From CALNYS01 sp942490855 (GTDB lineage Bacteria > Planctomycetota > Phycisphaerae > Phycisphaerales > UBA1924), in the NCBI GenBank assembly GCA_942490855.1, contig CALNYS010000004.1, positions 310,001-374,000 on the forward strand: a stretch of DNA of 64,000 nt, given 5' to 3'. Positions 26,778 through 34,918 of the stretch are shown here, in pieces. Position 1 is the stretch's first letter. Every line of letters starts with the position of its first letter. Under the pieces are notes generated by a model, which was given only the letters and a program-made list of their open reading frames with translations, did no database searches and was not told where the DNA came from. The position numbers and the translations under genes were made by a program.

Positions 26778-28292
26778 GTGAGCAAGGACACCCCCATGCG
26801 CCGCACGACCCGACTGGCCGCCCTCGCGGGCCTCACTGTGGCCGCGCTGCTCAGCGGCTGCAACGCCGACTCCTACCTGAGCCCCCACGTCGTGGGTCGC
26901 TGGGAGCACACCCCCACCGTCGTTCCGATCCTCGATCGCATCGACGTGATCGAACGCGACCAGGGCGAGTTCCTTGAGACCTCGTCCGTCTCCCCCGAGG
27001 ACCTTATCCCCGAGGTGGACGACTACCGCGTCGGCCCCGGCGACACGATCTTCATGGAGATCTTCGACTTCCTCCAGGCCGGCGTGCCCACCCCGTTTGA
27101 GCGCTCCATCGACGCCCGCGGGGCCATCGACCTCCCCCAGCTGGGGCGGATCGACGTCTACGACCTCACCGCCGACGAGATCCGCGAGCGCCTCCGCGAG
27201 CAGCTCCGCGAGCAGGGCATCATCGAAGACGCCCTCGTCTCGGTGCAGATCATCGGGCGTCGTCAGGCGACCTTCTCCGTCTACGGCGCCATCGGCGGCG
27301 TCGGGCGCTACCTCGTCCCCGTCCCCGACTACCGCCTGCTCGAGGCGGTCTCCGAGGCCGGCGGGCTCTCCCCGATCATCCAGAAGATCTTCGTCATCCG
27401 TCAGGTCCCCCTCTCGGACGACTACTCCCGTGGCGTCGGCGCCCCGCCGTCGACCCGCCCGGGCGCCCCGCGACCCCCGCAGGGCAACGAGGAGGGCGTT
27501 GATCTCGACGAGCTCATCCGCCGTCTCAACGCCCCCGAGGGCGGGGATCCCGCTCAGCTCTCCTCCGGCTCCACCACCCGCGTGGCCCAGGGCGCTCAGC
27601 AGCCCCCCGCGATCGACCTGATCGAGGCCCAGACGCCCAACACCCGCTCGGCGCAGGACATCGCCCCCATCGAGGGCGACTCCGAGCCCGCGTCGTGGAT
27701 GTTCCTCAACGACCGCTGGGTGCGCGTCGAGGGCGGCCGCGGCGGCGACGGCCTCGGCGAGGGCGACGACCCGCTCGCGACGGCCGCACAAAACCTTGTC
27801 ACGCAGCGGATTATCGAGATCCCGACCAAGCCGCTGCTCGAGGGCGACCCCCGCTACAACATCGTGATCCGCCCGGGCGACATCATCCGCGTCCCGTCGC
27901 CGGATCAGGGCCTCGTCTACCTCGCCGGCCCCGGCATCGCCCGTCCTGGCATCTACAACCTCCCCGCGGCCGGGCGCCTGACGCTGACGAAGGCGGTCCT
28001 CGCGGCCGGCGGGCTGAGCGGCGTGGCGATCCCCTCCCGCGTGGACCTGACCCGCATGGTGGGCAACGACCGCCAGGCGACGATCCGCCTGGACCTGCGG
28101 GCGATCGCCGAGGGCACGCAGCCGGACATCTTTATGAAGCCGGACGACATGGTGAACGTCGGGACGAACTTCTGGGCGACCCCGCTTGCGGTCATCCGCG
28201 GCGGGCTCCGCGCCTCCTACGGGTTCGGCTTCCTGCTGGACCGTAACTTCGGCAACGACGTGTTCGGCGCGCCGCCGACGAACCGCCAGTAA
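26778..28292 (+). CDS. Polysaccharide export lipoprotein (Wza/PrsE-like)
   Basis: 504 aa from a GTG placed 8 bases after AAGGAG. The signal peptide ends in the lipobox LLSGC, so it should be an outer-membrane lipoprotein. Poly_export domain: DDYRVGPGDTIFMEIFDF near residue 80, then LPQLGRIDVYDLTADEIRE. SLBB-type segments follow (FSVYGAIGGVGRYLVPVPDY and VYLAGPGIARPGIYNLPAAG). Between them lies an unusual Gly/Pro/Gln-rich insert of about 100 residues. It would form the export channel for the polymer made by this operon. It is the first gene of the EPS cluster. Confidence 0.92.
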   Translation: MSKDTPMRRTTRLAALAGLTVAALLSGCNADSYLSPHVVGRWEHTPTVVPILDRIDVIERDQGEFLETSSVSPEDLIPEVDDYRVGPGDTIFMEIFDFLQAGVPTPFERSIDARGAIDLPQLGRIDVYDLTADEIRERLREQLREQGIIEDALVSVQIIGRRQATFSVYGAIGGVGRYLVPVPDYRLLEAVSEAGGLSPIIQKIFVIRQVPLSDDYSRGVGAPPSTRPGAPRPPQGNEEGVDLDELIRRLNAPEGGDPAQLSSGSTTRVAQGAQQPPAIDLIEAQTPNTRSAQDIAPIEGDSEPASWMFLNDRWVRVEGGRGGDGLGEGDDPLATAAQNLVTQRIIEIPTKPLLEGDPRYNIVIRPGDIIRVPSPDQGLVYLAGPGIARPGIYNLPAAGRLTLTKAVLAAGGLSGVAIPSRVDLTRMVGNDRQATIRLDLRAIAEGTQPDIFMKPDDMVNVGTNFWATPLAVIRGGLRASYGFGFLLDRNFGNDVFGAPPTNRQ

Positions 28293-28303
28293 TCGGACTT
28301 TCA

Positions 28304-28393
28304 ACGGGTTCGTCGGCTTGGCGAACCGGCGCGGACACGTCGTCGTACGAACCCGTATCTTGCCCCGCCTCTCCCGGGTCGGTGGGACCCGGG
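28304..28393 (+). other. Inverted repeats between the Wza-like and exosortase genes
   Basis: A perfect 10-bp inverted repeat, ACGGGTTCGT (28304-28313) and ACGAACCCGT (28347-28356), is followed by a perfect 8-bp hairpin, CCCGGGTC / GACCCGGG (28373-28393, 5-base loop). Neither has a T-run. They could tune expression between export and processing genes, or mark RNA processing. Confidence 0.45.
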
Positions 28394-28436
28394 GGGCCAA
28401 GTCGATACGTGATCACGAGCGGAGATCGCGCGCAGT

Positions 28437-29369
28437 ATGACGCAGGCGCCTTCGACATCGCCGACGACGTCGTCGCCCGTCCTTGACGGCGTCGGGCTCG
28501 GCGCGCACCTGCGGGCCCGCACGGCGCTGCTCGCGCTGCCCATCGCGGTGTGCTTCGTGTGGCTCTTCCACGAGTGGTTCCGCCGCCAGCACATGTTCAG
28601 CACGTCGGAGAAGTTCGGCGAGGACTGGAAGCACGTCTACCTCGTGCCGCTGGTCAGCCTGTACATGCTCTACCAGAACAAGGACGCGGTCCTGAAGGCG
28701 ACACCGCGGCTGTACTGGCCCGGGCTGCTCCCGCTGCTCGCGGGCATCCTCTTCTACTACATGTCGCTGATCGCGCTGAAGGTGCATATGTTCGCGGGCG
28801 CGGGCATGCTGCTGACGCTCTTTGGCATCGTGCTGCTCTTCGCGGGCCCGTCGCTGATGCGCGTGCTCTTTGTCCCGATCGCGTACCTCGGGTTCGGCAT
28901 GACGATCTCCGAGGACGTGATGAATACGATCACGTTCCCGCTCCAGCGCATCGCCGCGGTCGGGTCGCACTGGATGCTCAGCGTCCTCTACACGACCGAG
29001 ATCAGCGGGAACACGCTGAACATCGTGCTCGAGTCGGGGCGCGAGATCCCGCTGAATATCGCCGAGGCGTGCTCGGGCATGCGGATGGTTATCGCGTTCG
29101 TGGCGCTGGGCGCCGCGGTCGCGTTCATCGCGTGCAACGAGTGGTGGCAGCGCACCGCGGTGCTGCTGCTGGCGGTCCCGGTCGCGATCTTCGTCAACGT
29201 GCTGCGCATCACGTCGCTGGGCGTCGCGAGCATCGTGAACCCCGACTTCGCCGCCGGCGACGCGCACATGTTCATCGGGACCCTGTGGCTCATCCCGGGG
29301 TTCTTCCTTTACATGGCGGTCGTGTGGGCGCTCAACCGGCTCGTGCGCCCCGAGGGGAGCAAGGCGTGA
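28437..29369 (+). CDS. Exosortase (EpsH-type transpeptidase)
   Basis: 310 aa with about eight membrane helices. The catalytic residues of the exosortase/archaeosortase family are present: Cys212 in NIAEACSGMRM, Arg257 in FVNVLRITSLG and His277 in GDAHMFIGTLWLIPGF. These enzymes cleave C-terminal sorting tails (PEP-CTERM type) and attach the protein to an envelope polymer. No protein with such a tail is seen in this window. The stop codon overlaps the EpsI start by 4 bp (GTGA). Confidence 0.93.
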   Translation: MTQAPSTSPTTSSPVLDGVGLGAHLRARTALLALPIAVCFVWLFHEWFRRQHMFSTSEKFGEDWKHVYLVPLVSLYMLYQNKDAVLKATPRLYWPGLLPLLAGILFYYMSLIALKVHMFAGAGMLLTLFGIVLLFAGPSLMRVLFVPIAYLGFGMTISEDVMNTITFPLQRIAAVGSHWMLSVLYTTEISGNTLNIVLESGREIPLNIAEACSGMRMVIAFVALGAAVAFIACNEWWQRTAVLLLAVPVAIFVNVLRITSLGVASIVNPDFAAGDAHMFIGTLWLIPGFFLYMAVVWALNRLVRPEGSKA

Positions 29370-30253
29370 GCCGCGGGACCCTCATCGCGTACGCCGTGAC
29401 GATCGTCGCCCTCTCGGCGGCGGCGGCCTCGCTGAGCGCCACGCTCAAGGCGTTCAACATCCACATCTACAAAGCGGCGATCCACCCGGCGAGCGGGCTG
29501 ACGCTGCTCTCGCTCCCGAGCGAGGTTGACGGCTTCACGCTCCTCTACGAATCCCCGCCGCTCTCTGCCGAGATCCAGAAGTCGCTGGGCACCACGAACT
29601 ACATCTCCCGGAACTACCAGGAGACCGGCGCGCGCGAGGACGGGCGCCCGCGCATCGTCGAGTTCCACTCGGCGTACTACACGGGCGACATCGACACCGT
29701 GCCGCACGTCCCCGAGCGCTGCTTCGTCGGCAGCGGGGACTACCGCATCGACGGGAACAAGGGGCAGGTCGTCCGGATCCCGCTCGACCTCGACCGGTTC
29801 ACGACGGACCCCGGGATCGACACGGGCGTCCACGGCGTGATCCTGCGCGGGCGCACGAGCCCGTATTCGGAAGCGCCGGGCGTGCGGGTGCGCATGCCCC
29901 GCGAGCTCGAACGCTTGCGGATGAACGTGACCCGGTTCGTCGATCAGAACGGCGGGGTGCTCTACGCCGGCTACTTCTTCATCGCCAACGGCGGGACGGT
30001 GCCCCGCGCGGGCGACGTCCGCTCGCTGGCGTTCAACAACCAGGCGACCCACGCGTACTACGTCAAGGTGCAGTTTTCCTCGCGCGACGTCGCGAGCGCC
30101 GACGAGCTCGCCGAGCTCGCGGCGAAGTTCCTGAATGAAACGTTCCCCGACCTGATGCGCCGCGTCCCCGACTGGGTGGACGTGGTCGAAGGCGATCACC
30201 CCGACGTCCAGCGCGAGGCCACCGGGCCCGGCGCGGGCGTCACGCACGATTGA
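29366..30253 (+). CDS. EpsI-family protein (exosortase-associated)
   Basis: 295 aa from a GTG overlapping the exosortase stop; longer frames upstream are out-of-phase readings of the exosortase gene. An N-terminal membrane anchor (LIAYAVTIVALSAAAASLSA) is followed by a periplasmic EpsI/DUF3485 domain. That domain has the typical YISRNYQ, SAYYTG and HVPERCFVGSG segments. In many planctomycetes and proteobacteria EpsI is encoded next to, or fused to, exosortase. Its exact role in EPS assembly is unknown. Confidence 0.88.
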   Translation: MSRGTLIAYAVTIVALSAAAASLSATLKAFNIHIYKAAIHPASGLTLLSLPSEVDGFTLLYESPPLSAEIQKSLGTTNYISRNYQETGAREDGRPRIVEFHSAYYTGDIDTVPHVPERCFVGSGDYRIDGNKGQVVRIPLDLDRFTTDPGIDTGVHGVILRGRTSPYSEAPGVRVRMPRELERLRMNVTRFVDQNGGVLYAGYFFIANGGTVPRAGDVRSLAFNNQATHAYYVKVQFSSRDVASADELAELAAKFLNETFPDLMRRVPDWVDVVEGDHPDVQREATGPGAGVTHD

Positions 30254-30267
30254 AACGAGACCCGCTC

Positions 30268-33200
30268 ATGGCCTCACGCGTCAATGTCAAGTTCGCCGTC
30301 GCCCTCGCGGTCGGCGTGATCCTCATCGGCGGCGCCGGCATCCTGGTCGCGTACCTCGCGATCAACCAGACCGGCGACGAGTACATCGCCCGCGGCGACG
30401 CGGCGTTGGCCGAGGGCGATCTCGAACTCGCGGCGCAGAACTACGAGGACGCGGTCGGGCACGATCGGACCCGCATCGACTGGCTCGAGAAGTGGCGTTC
30501 GGTCCTCGTGCAGCTCACGCCCGAGACGCAGGCCGAGTACGAGCGCAGCTTCACCCGCCACTACCTCGGCATCCTTGAGCAGATGGCCGTGCTGGAGTGG
30601 GACAACGCCGAGCGCCAGCGGACGCTGATCGACGCCCGGTACAACCAGGTGTACAAGATCGCCCGCGGCAACATCAACGCGTGGCAGACGATCGCGGACC
30701 TCACGAAGGAGCGCGTCGAGCGTCTCGACCAGTCCGACCCCGACGCCAAGTCGCTGCGGCGCTACCGCGGCATCGCGATCGTGTCGCAGATGGCGCTCAC
30801 CGACGTCGACCCGGTCCTCCGCGACGAGGGCCTCGCCGATCTCCGCGCGGCGCTCGAAGCCAAGCCCGAAGACGTGGAGTCGGCCCGCGCGATCGTGATC
30901 TGGCACGCGCTGATGTGGCGGCGTGCGCACCTCGACCGGCGCACGGTCGAAGCGCGTCGCCTGCAGCAGGAGCTCGAGCGCGAGGTCACGGCGATGCGGG
31001 AAGCGTTCCCGAACGAGCCGCGCGCCGCGCTGGCGATCCTCGAGGTCCGCCTCGACCGCATCGCCGCCGAGTACTCCAACGAGGCCGAGCAGCGCGCGGC
31101 GATGCGCGCCCTCGCCGGCGAGGAACAGCCCGCGATCACCGCGTTCCAGACCGCGCCGGAGGACTCCTTCGATGCGCAGGACCTGGTCCGTTTGAACACC
31201 GTTCTCGCGCGCCTCTCCACCCCCAACCGCCTCGAGGTCATGGACGGGATCATCACGCGGATCGCGAACAACGAGGACGTGGACCCGCGCCTCGTGGTGC
31301 TCCGCGCCGAGGTCCTCGGCGGTCTGGCCCGGTACGACGACTCGATCGCGATCCTCCAGGACTGGCTCGCTGATCCGATCCGCCCGCTGAGCCTCGAGGG
31401 GCTCGTGCAGCGTGCGTTCCGCCCGCAGGCGCTCCGGCGGCTCGCGGACCAGGCGCTCGCGAAGTGGGAGTCGGCCGAGGAGCCCAACGAGAAGGCCGCC
31501 GCGCTGGCGATCGCGAAGGACGCCCAGCGTCAGCTCAACGAGACGACGCAGGGCGGCGAGCAGTCCACCGAGGCGCTGAGCGTGGCCGGCAAGCTCGCGA
31601 TGGCGGAGAACCGCCACGCCGAGGCGGTGCGTCTCTTCACCGAGCTCGTGGACAAGGCGGGTCAGAACGACTCCGACACCCGCTGGCGTCTGGCGCAGTC
31701 GCTCCGTGCCGCGAACCAGCTCGGCGCGTCGCGCGCTCAGCTGCGTCTGATCCTCGACCAGGACCCCAATAACCTCCGCGCGATGCTCTCGCTCGCGGAC
31801 ATCCACGCGCGCCTGAAGGAAGACGCCCAGGCCCGCGCCGTGCTCGCCACGGTCAAGGACCTCTACCCGGAGCTCCCCGAGATCGAGCAGATCGAGCAGC
31901 GCCTCGACGAGCTCCTTGAGGTGAACCCCGAGCTCGAAGCCACGCGCACGCGCATCGCGCAGGCCCGCGCGGTGCGTTCGAACCAGTCGCCAGAGGGGCT
32001 GGCCCGCGCGAGGGAGATCCTCAACGCGGCGCTCCAGGACGACCCCGACAGCATCCCCTTCACGATCGAGCTCATCGACGTCGAGACCATGAGCGGCGAG
32101 CTCGCCGAGGCCCGCCGCCTCGTGACCAACGCCCTGACGGCGCACCCGAACCACCCGCAGCTGACCCGTCTGCGTCGTTCGCTGCAGTCGGACGATCCGT
32201 TCGCCGCGTCGATCGCGATCATCGAAGACTCCGGCATGACGCCGCTGCAGAAGCTCGTGCGCCAGCACCAGTTCGCCAAGGGTCAGGGACGCCCCGACGC
32301 CGCTGAGGATTACCTCAACCGGCTCCGCTCCGAGTACGCCGACGAGCCGATGGTGATCGACCTTCTCTTCAGCCAGGCGCTGCGTGAAAACGACGTCGAC
32401 GCGGCGCGCAGGCTCGTGTCCCGTGCGGTGAAGCTCAACTCCGACCAGGCCAACGGTCTGATGTACCAGGCGCGTCTCGAGCTCCTCGAGAACAACCACG
32501 AGGCCGCGGCGCGCTCGCTGCGTCAGGCCCGCGACATCCTCCCCTTCGACCCGCGCGTGCTGCTGCTGCTGGGGCAGACGGAGCTGCGTCTGGGCAACGT
32601 GAGCGACGGGCTCCGCGCCCTGTCGAGCGCGTACGAGTCGCGCCCCGACGACGCGAACGTCGCGCTGCGTTACCTGGGCACCCTCCGCGAGCTCCAGCGC
32701 GACGAGGACGCCCTCGCGGTGGCCCGCGCGTCCTCGCGCCTCAACCCGCTCAACCTCTCGCTGATCAACGCGTGGCTCGAGCTCGAAGACACGACGGGCG
32801 ACCCCGCGGTCGCGCTGAACGAACGCCTGCGCATCCACAGCGTGTTCCCGAGCGACAACCAGAACACCCTCGCGCTCACGGGCCTGCTCATCAAGGCCGA
32901 GCGCTGGGACGAGGCGCTCGGGCTCATCGACGCGCTCGAGAACGAGGGCGCGAGCGTCTCCACGATGCTCATGCGGGCACGCCTCGCGGCGCTCCGCGAC
33001 AACGTCGACAGCGGGCAGAAGATCATCTCTGACTTCCTCGCGGAGAACGAGCCGGCCGATTCGAACGCGATGCTGCAGCTCGCTCTCGCGGACTTCCTCT
33101 TTGAGTTCGGCGAGCGCGACAAGGCCATCGAGGTGCTCCAGGACGCGCGGAGCAGGCAGTCGCCCGAACTGATGGAGGTTGATCGCCAGCTGGGCGACTA

Positions 33201-34836
33201 CGCTTTTAACTCCGGCGACTTCGAGACCGCGCTGACGCACTACATCGCGGTCCACGAGGGCGGCGCCGACCGCGACTCCCGCGTCGCGATGCGCCTCGCG
33301 GAGACGTACACCAAGCTCGAGCGCTTCGATGAAGCGGACGCGATCATCTCGCAGCTCGATGGCGACGGCTCCGACGATCTCACGTCGGTGCTGATCCGCG
33401 CCCGGGGCCTCGCGGCTCAGGGCGACCGGGCCGGCGCGCGGGAGCTCTTCGACCGCGCGGTCGAGCTCGCCCCCAACGACCCGAACCCGTTCCTCCAGCG
33501 CGCCGACTTCAACTCGAGCGACGACTCGCAGTTCAACGACGCGCTGGCCGACATCGAGCAGGCCATCCGCCTCCAGCCCGACATGGTCGTCGCGCGCCGC
33601 ATGAAGGCCGAGATGCTCGCCGCACGCGGGCGCGCCAACGAGGCGGTCGCCGAGATCCGGCGCGCGGTCGAGGCCGACCCCGAGAACGACGAGCTCCGCA
33701 CGCTCCTGATCCAGCTCCTCGTGAGCGTGGACGACTTCCCCAGCGCGATCAGCGTCGCCGACCGGACCGTGAAGGACCGCGGCGACGATCTCTCCTGGAT
33801 CCGCATCTCAGGCGACCTCAACGCGCGGGCCGCCGAGCTCGCGGGTGATTCCCCGCGGGCGCTCGAGCACTGGCGCGCCGCGGGCGACCGCTACGAGCAG
33901 CTCTACGAGGCCGAGGTGAACGACTCCTCGAAGCTCCGCCTCGCGAACGCACGCCTCCTCCAGAAGAAGCCCGACCCGCAGAAGGCGCTCGACCTCATCG
34001 AGTCCATGAGCGAGGAATCACTGGCGCGCGGCGACATCACCGCGCTGCGGGCCCGCGCGCTCTACGGCGTCGGTCGCACCACCGAGGCGCTCGCCGCGTC
34101 GCGTTCTGCGCTCGAGACGGTGGACTTCGCCCTGCAGCTCCGGGTGTGGTTCAACCAGGTCGAGCAGATGCTCGGGTCGCCCGCCGAGGCGGGACGGTTC
34201 GCCGAGAACCTCACCCCCCCCGCCGGCCTCGAGTCGAGCTTCGAGATGCAGCTCATCGTCGCGATGGGGAGCGATCCCAGCCGCCAGAGCGAGTTCTACG
34301 AGCGTCTGCTCGCCCTCGACGGGAAGCTCAGCGAGCGCTTCGAGCTGCTCGACTACTACCGTCAGCGTGGGCGCATCGAGTTCCAGCTCGGGCGTCACCG
34401 CGAGGCCGAGACCTCGTTCGTCAAGGGTTTGGAGTACGCGCCGGGCGATCTCGAGTTCAATAACAACCTCGCGTACATCCGCTCGGAGTTCCTGGACGAC
34501 CCCGAGGGCGCCATCCCCCCGGCCCGCGCCGCCGCGACCGCTGCGCCCCAGAACGCCAACATCCTCGACACGCTCGGGTGGGTCTACTTCAAGGCCGGAC
34601 GCATGTCAGAGGCCCAGCAGGCCCTCCAGTCCGCCCGTCAGTACGCCTCCCGCCCTCTCGAGTACATCCCGATCGAGATCCACCTGAGCGAGGTCTTCCT
34701 CTCCAAGGGCGACCGCTCTCAGGCGGTCCGGCTCTACCAGTCCGCGCGTGATCGCCTGAGCGACTCGCCTGGGCTGACCTCGCTGTACGGCGAGAGCCTC
34801 GAATCGCTCAGGGAGCGTCTGGATCAAGCCGAATGA
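30268..34836 (+). CDS. Giant membrane-anchored TPR protein of the EPS operon
   Basis: 1522 aa from the ATG at 30268; a TTG at 30250 overlapping the EpsI stop is possible. One N-terminal membrane helix (KFAVALAVGVILIGGAGILV) anchors a very long chain of TPR-like helical pairs to the end. The last part is the clearest (LDTLGWVYFKAGRMSEAQQA). It occupies the place of PrsT, the TPR protein of XrtA/PEP-CTERM EPS loci, but PrsT-type proteins are usually about 900 residues. It probably scaffolds the synthesis and export machinery in the periplasm. Confidence 0.85.
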   Translation: MASRVNVKFAVALAVGVILIGGAGILVAYLAINQTGDEYIARGDAALAEGDLELAAQNYEDAVGHDRTRIDWLEKWRSVLVQLTPETQAEYERSFTRHYLGILEQMAVLEWDNAERQRTLIDARYNQVYKIARGNINAWQTIADLTKERVERLDQSDPDAKSLRRYRGIAIVSQMALTDVDPVLRDEGLADLRAALEAKPEDVESARAIVIWHALMWRRAHLDRRTVEARRLQQELEREVTAMREAFPNEPRAALAILEVRLDRIAAEYSNEAEQRAAMRALAGEEQPAITAFQTAPEDSFDAQDLVRLNTVLARLSTPNRLEVMDGIITRIANNEDVDPRLVVLRAEVLGGLARYDDSIAILQDWLADPIRPLSLEGLVQRAFRPQALRRLADQALAKWESAEEPNEKAAALAIAKDAQRQLNETTQGGEQSTEALSVAGKLAMAENRHAEAVRLFTELVDKAGQNDSDTRWRLAQSLRAANQLGASRAQLRLILDQDPNNLRAMLSLADIHARLKEDAQARAVLATVKDLYPELPEIEQIEQRLDELLEVNPELEATRTRIAQARAVRSNQSPEGLARAREILNAALQDDPDSIPFTIELIDVETMSGELAEARRLVTNALTAHPNHPQLTRLRRSLQSDDPFAASIAIIEDSGMTPLQKLVRQHQFAKGQGRPDAAEDYLNRLRSEYADEPMVIDLLFSQALRENDVDAARRLVSRAVKLNSDQANGLMYQARLELLENNHEAAARSLRQARDILPFDPRVLLLLGQTELRLGNVSDGLRALSSAYESRPDDANVALRYLGTLRELQRDEDALAVARASSRLNPLNLSLINAWLELEDTTGDPAVALNERLRIHSVFPSDNQNTLALTGLLIKAERWDEALGLIDALENEGASVSTMLMRARLAALRDNVDSGQKIISDFLAENEPADSNAMLQLALADFLFEFGERDKAIEVLQDARSRQSPELMEVDRQLGDYAFNSGDFETALTHYIAVHEGGADRDSRVAMRLAETYTKLERFDEADAIISQLDGDGSDDLTSVLIRARGLAAQGDRAGARELFDRAVELAPNDPNPFLQRADFNSSDDSQFNDALADIEQAIRLQPDMVVARRMKAEMLAARGRANEAVAEIRRAVEADPENDELRTLLIQLLVSVDDFPSAISVADRTVKDRGDDLSWIRISGDLNARAAELAGDSPRALEHWRAAGDRYEQLYEAEVNDSSKLRLANARLLQKKPDPQKALDLIESMSEESLARGDITALRARALYGVGRTTEALAASRSALETVDFALQLRVWFNQVEQMLGSPAEAGRFAENLTPPAGLESSFEMQLIVAMGSDPSRQSEFYERLLALDGKLSERFELLDYYRQRGRIEFQLGRHREAETSFVKGLEYAPGDLEFNNNLAYIRSEFLDDPEGAIPPARAAATAAPQNANILDTLGWVYFKAGRMSEAQQALQSARQYASRPLEYIPIEIHLSEVFLSKGDRSQAVRLYQSARDRLSDSPGLTSLYGESLESLRERLDQAE

Positions 34837-34918
34837 GACCCGTCGGAGCCCGAACCCAACAGGCGCTTATAGGACGCGCCCCGGCCACGCACAGCCCGGA
34901 GAAGCAAGGAACGCCCGA

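Noticed and set aside
30274..33255. Minus-strand open frame of 993 codons opposite the giant TPR gene
   Set aside because: An Arg/Val/Leu/Glu-rich shadow with no domain features; the plus-strand frame has clear TPR structure.
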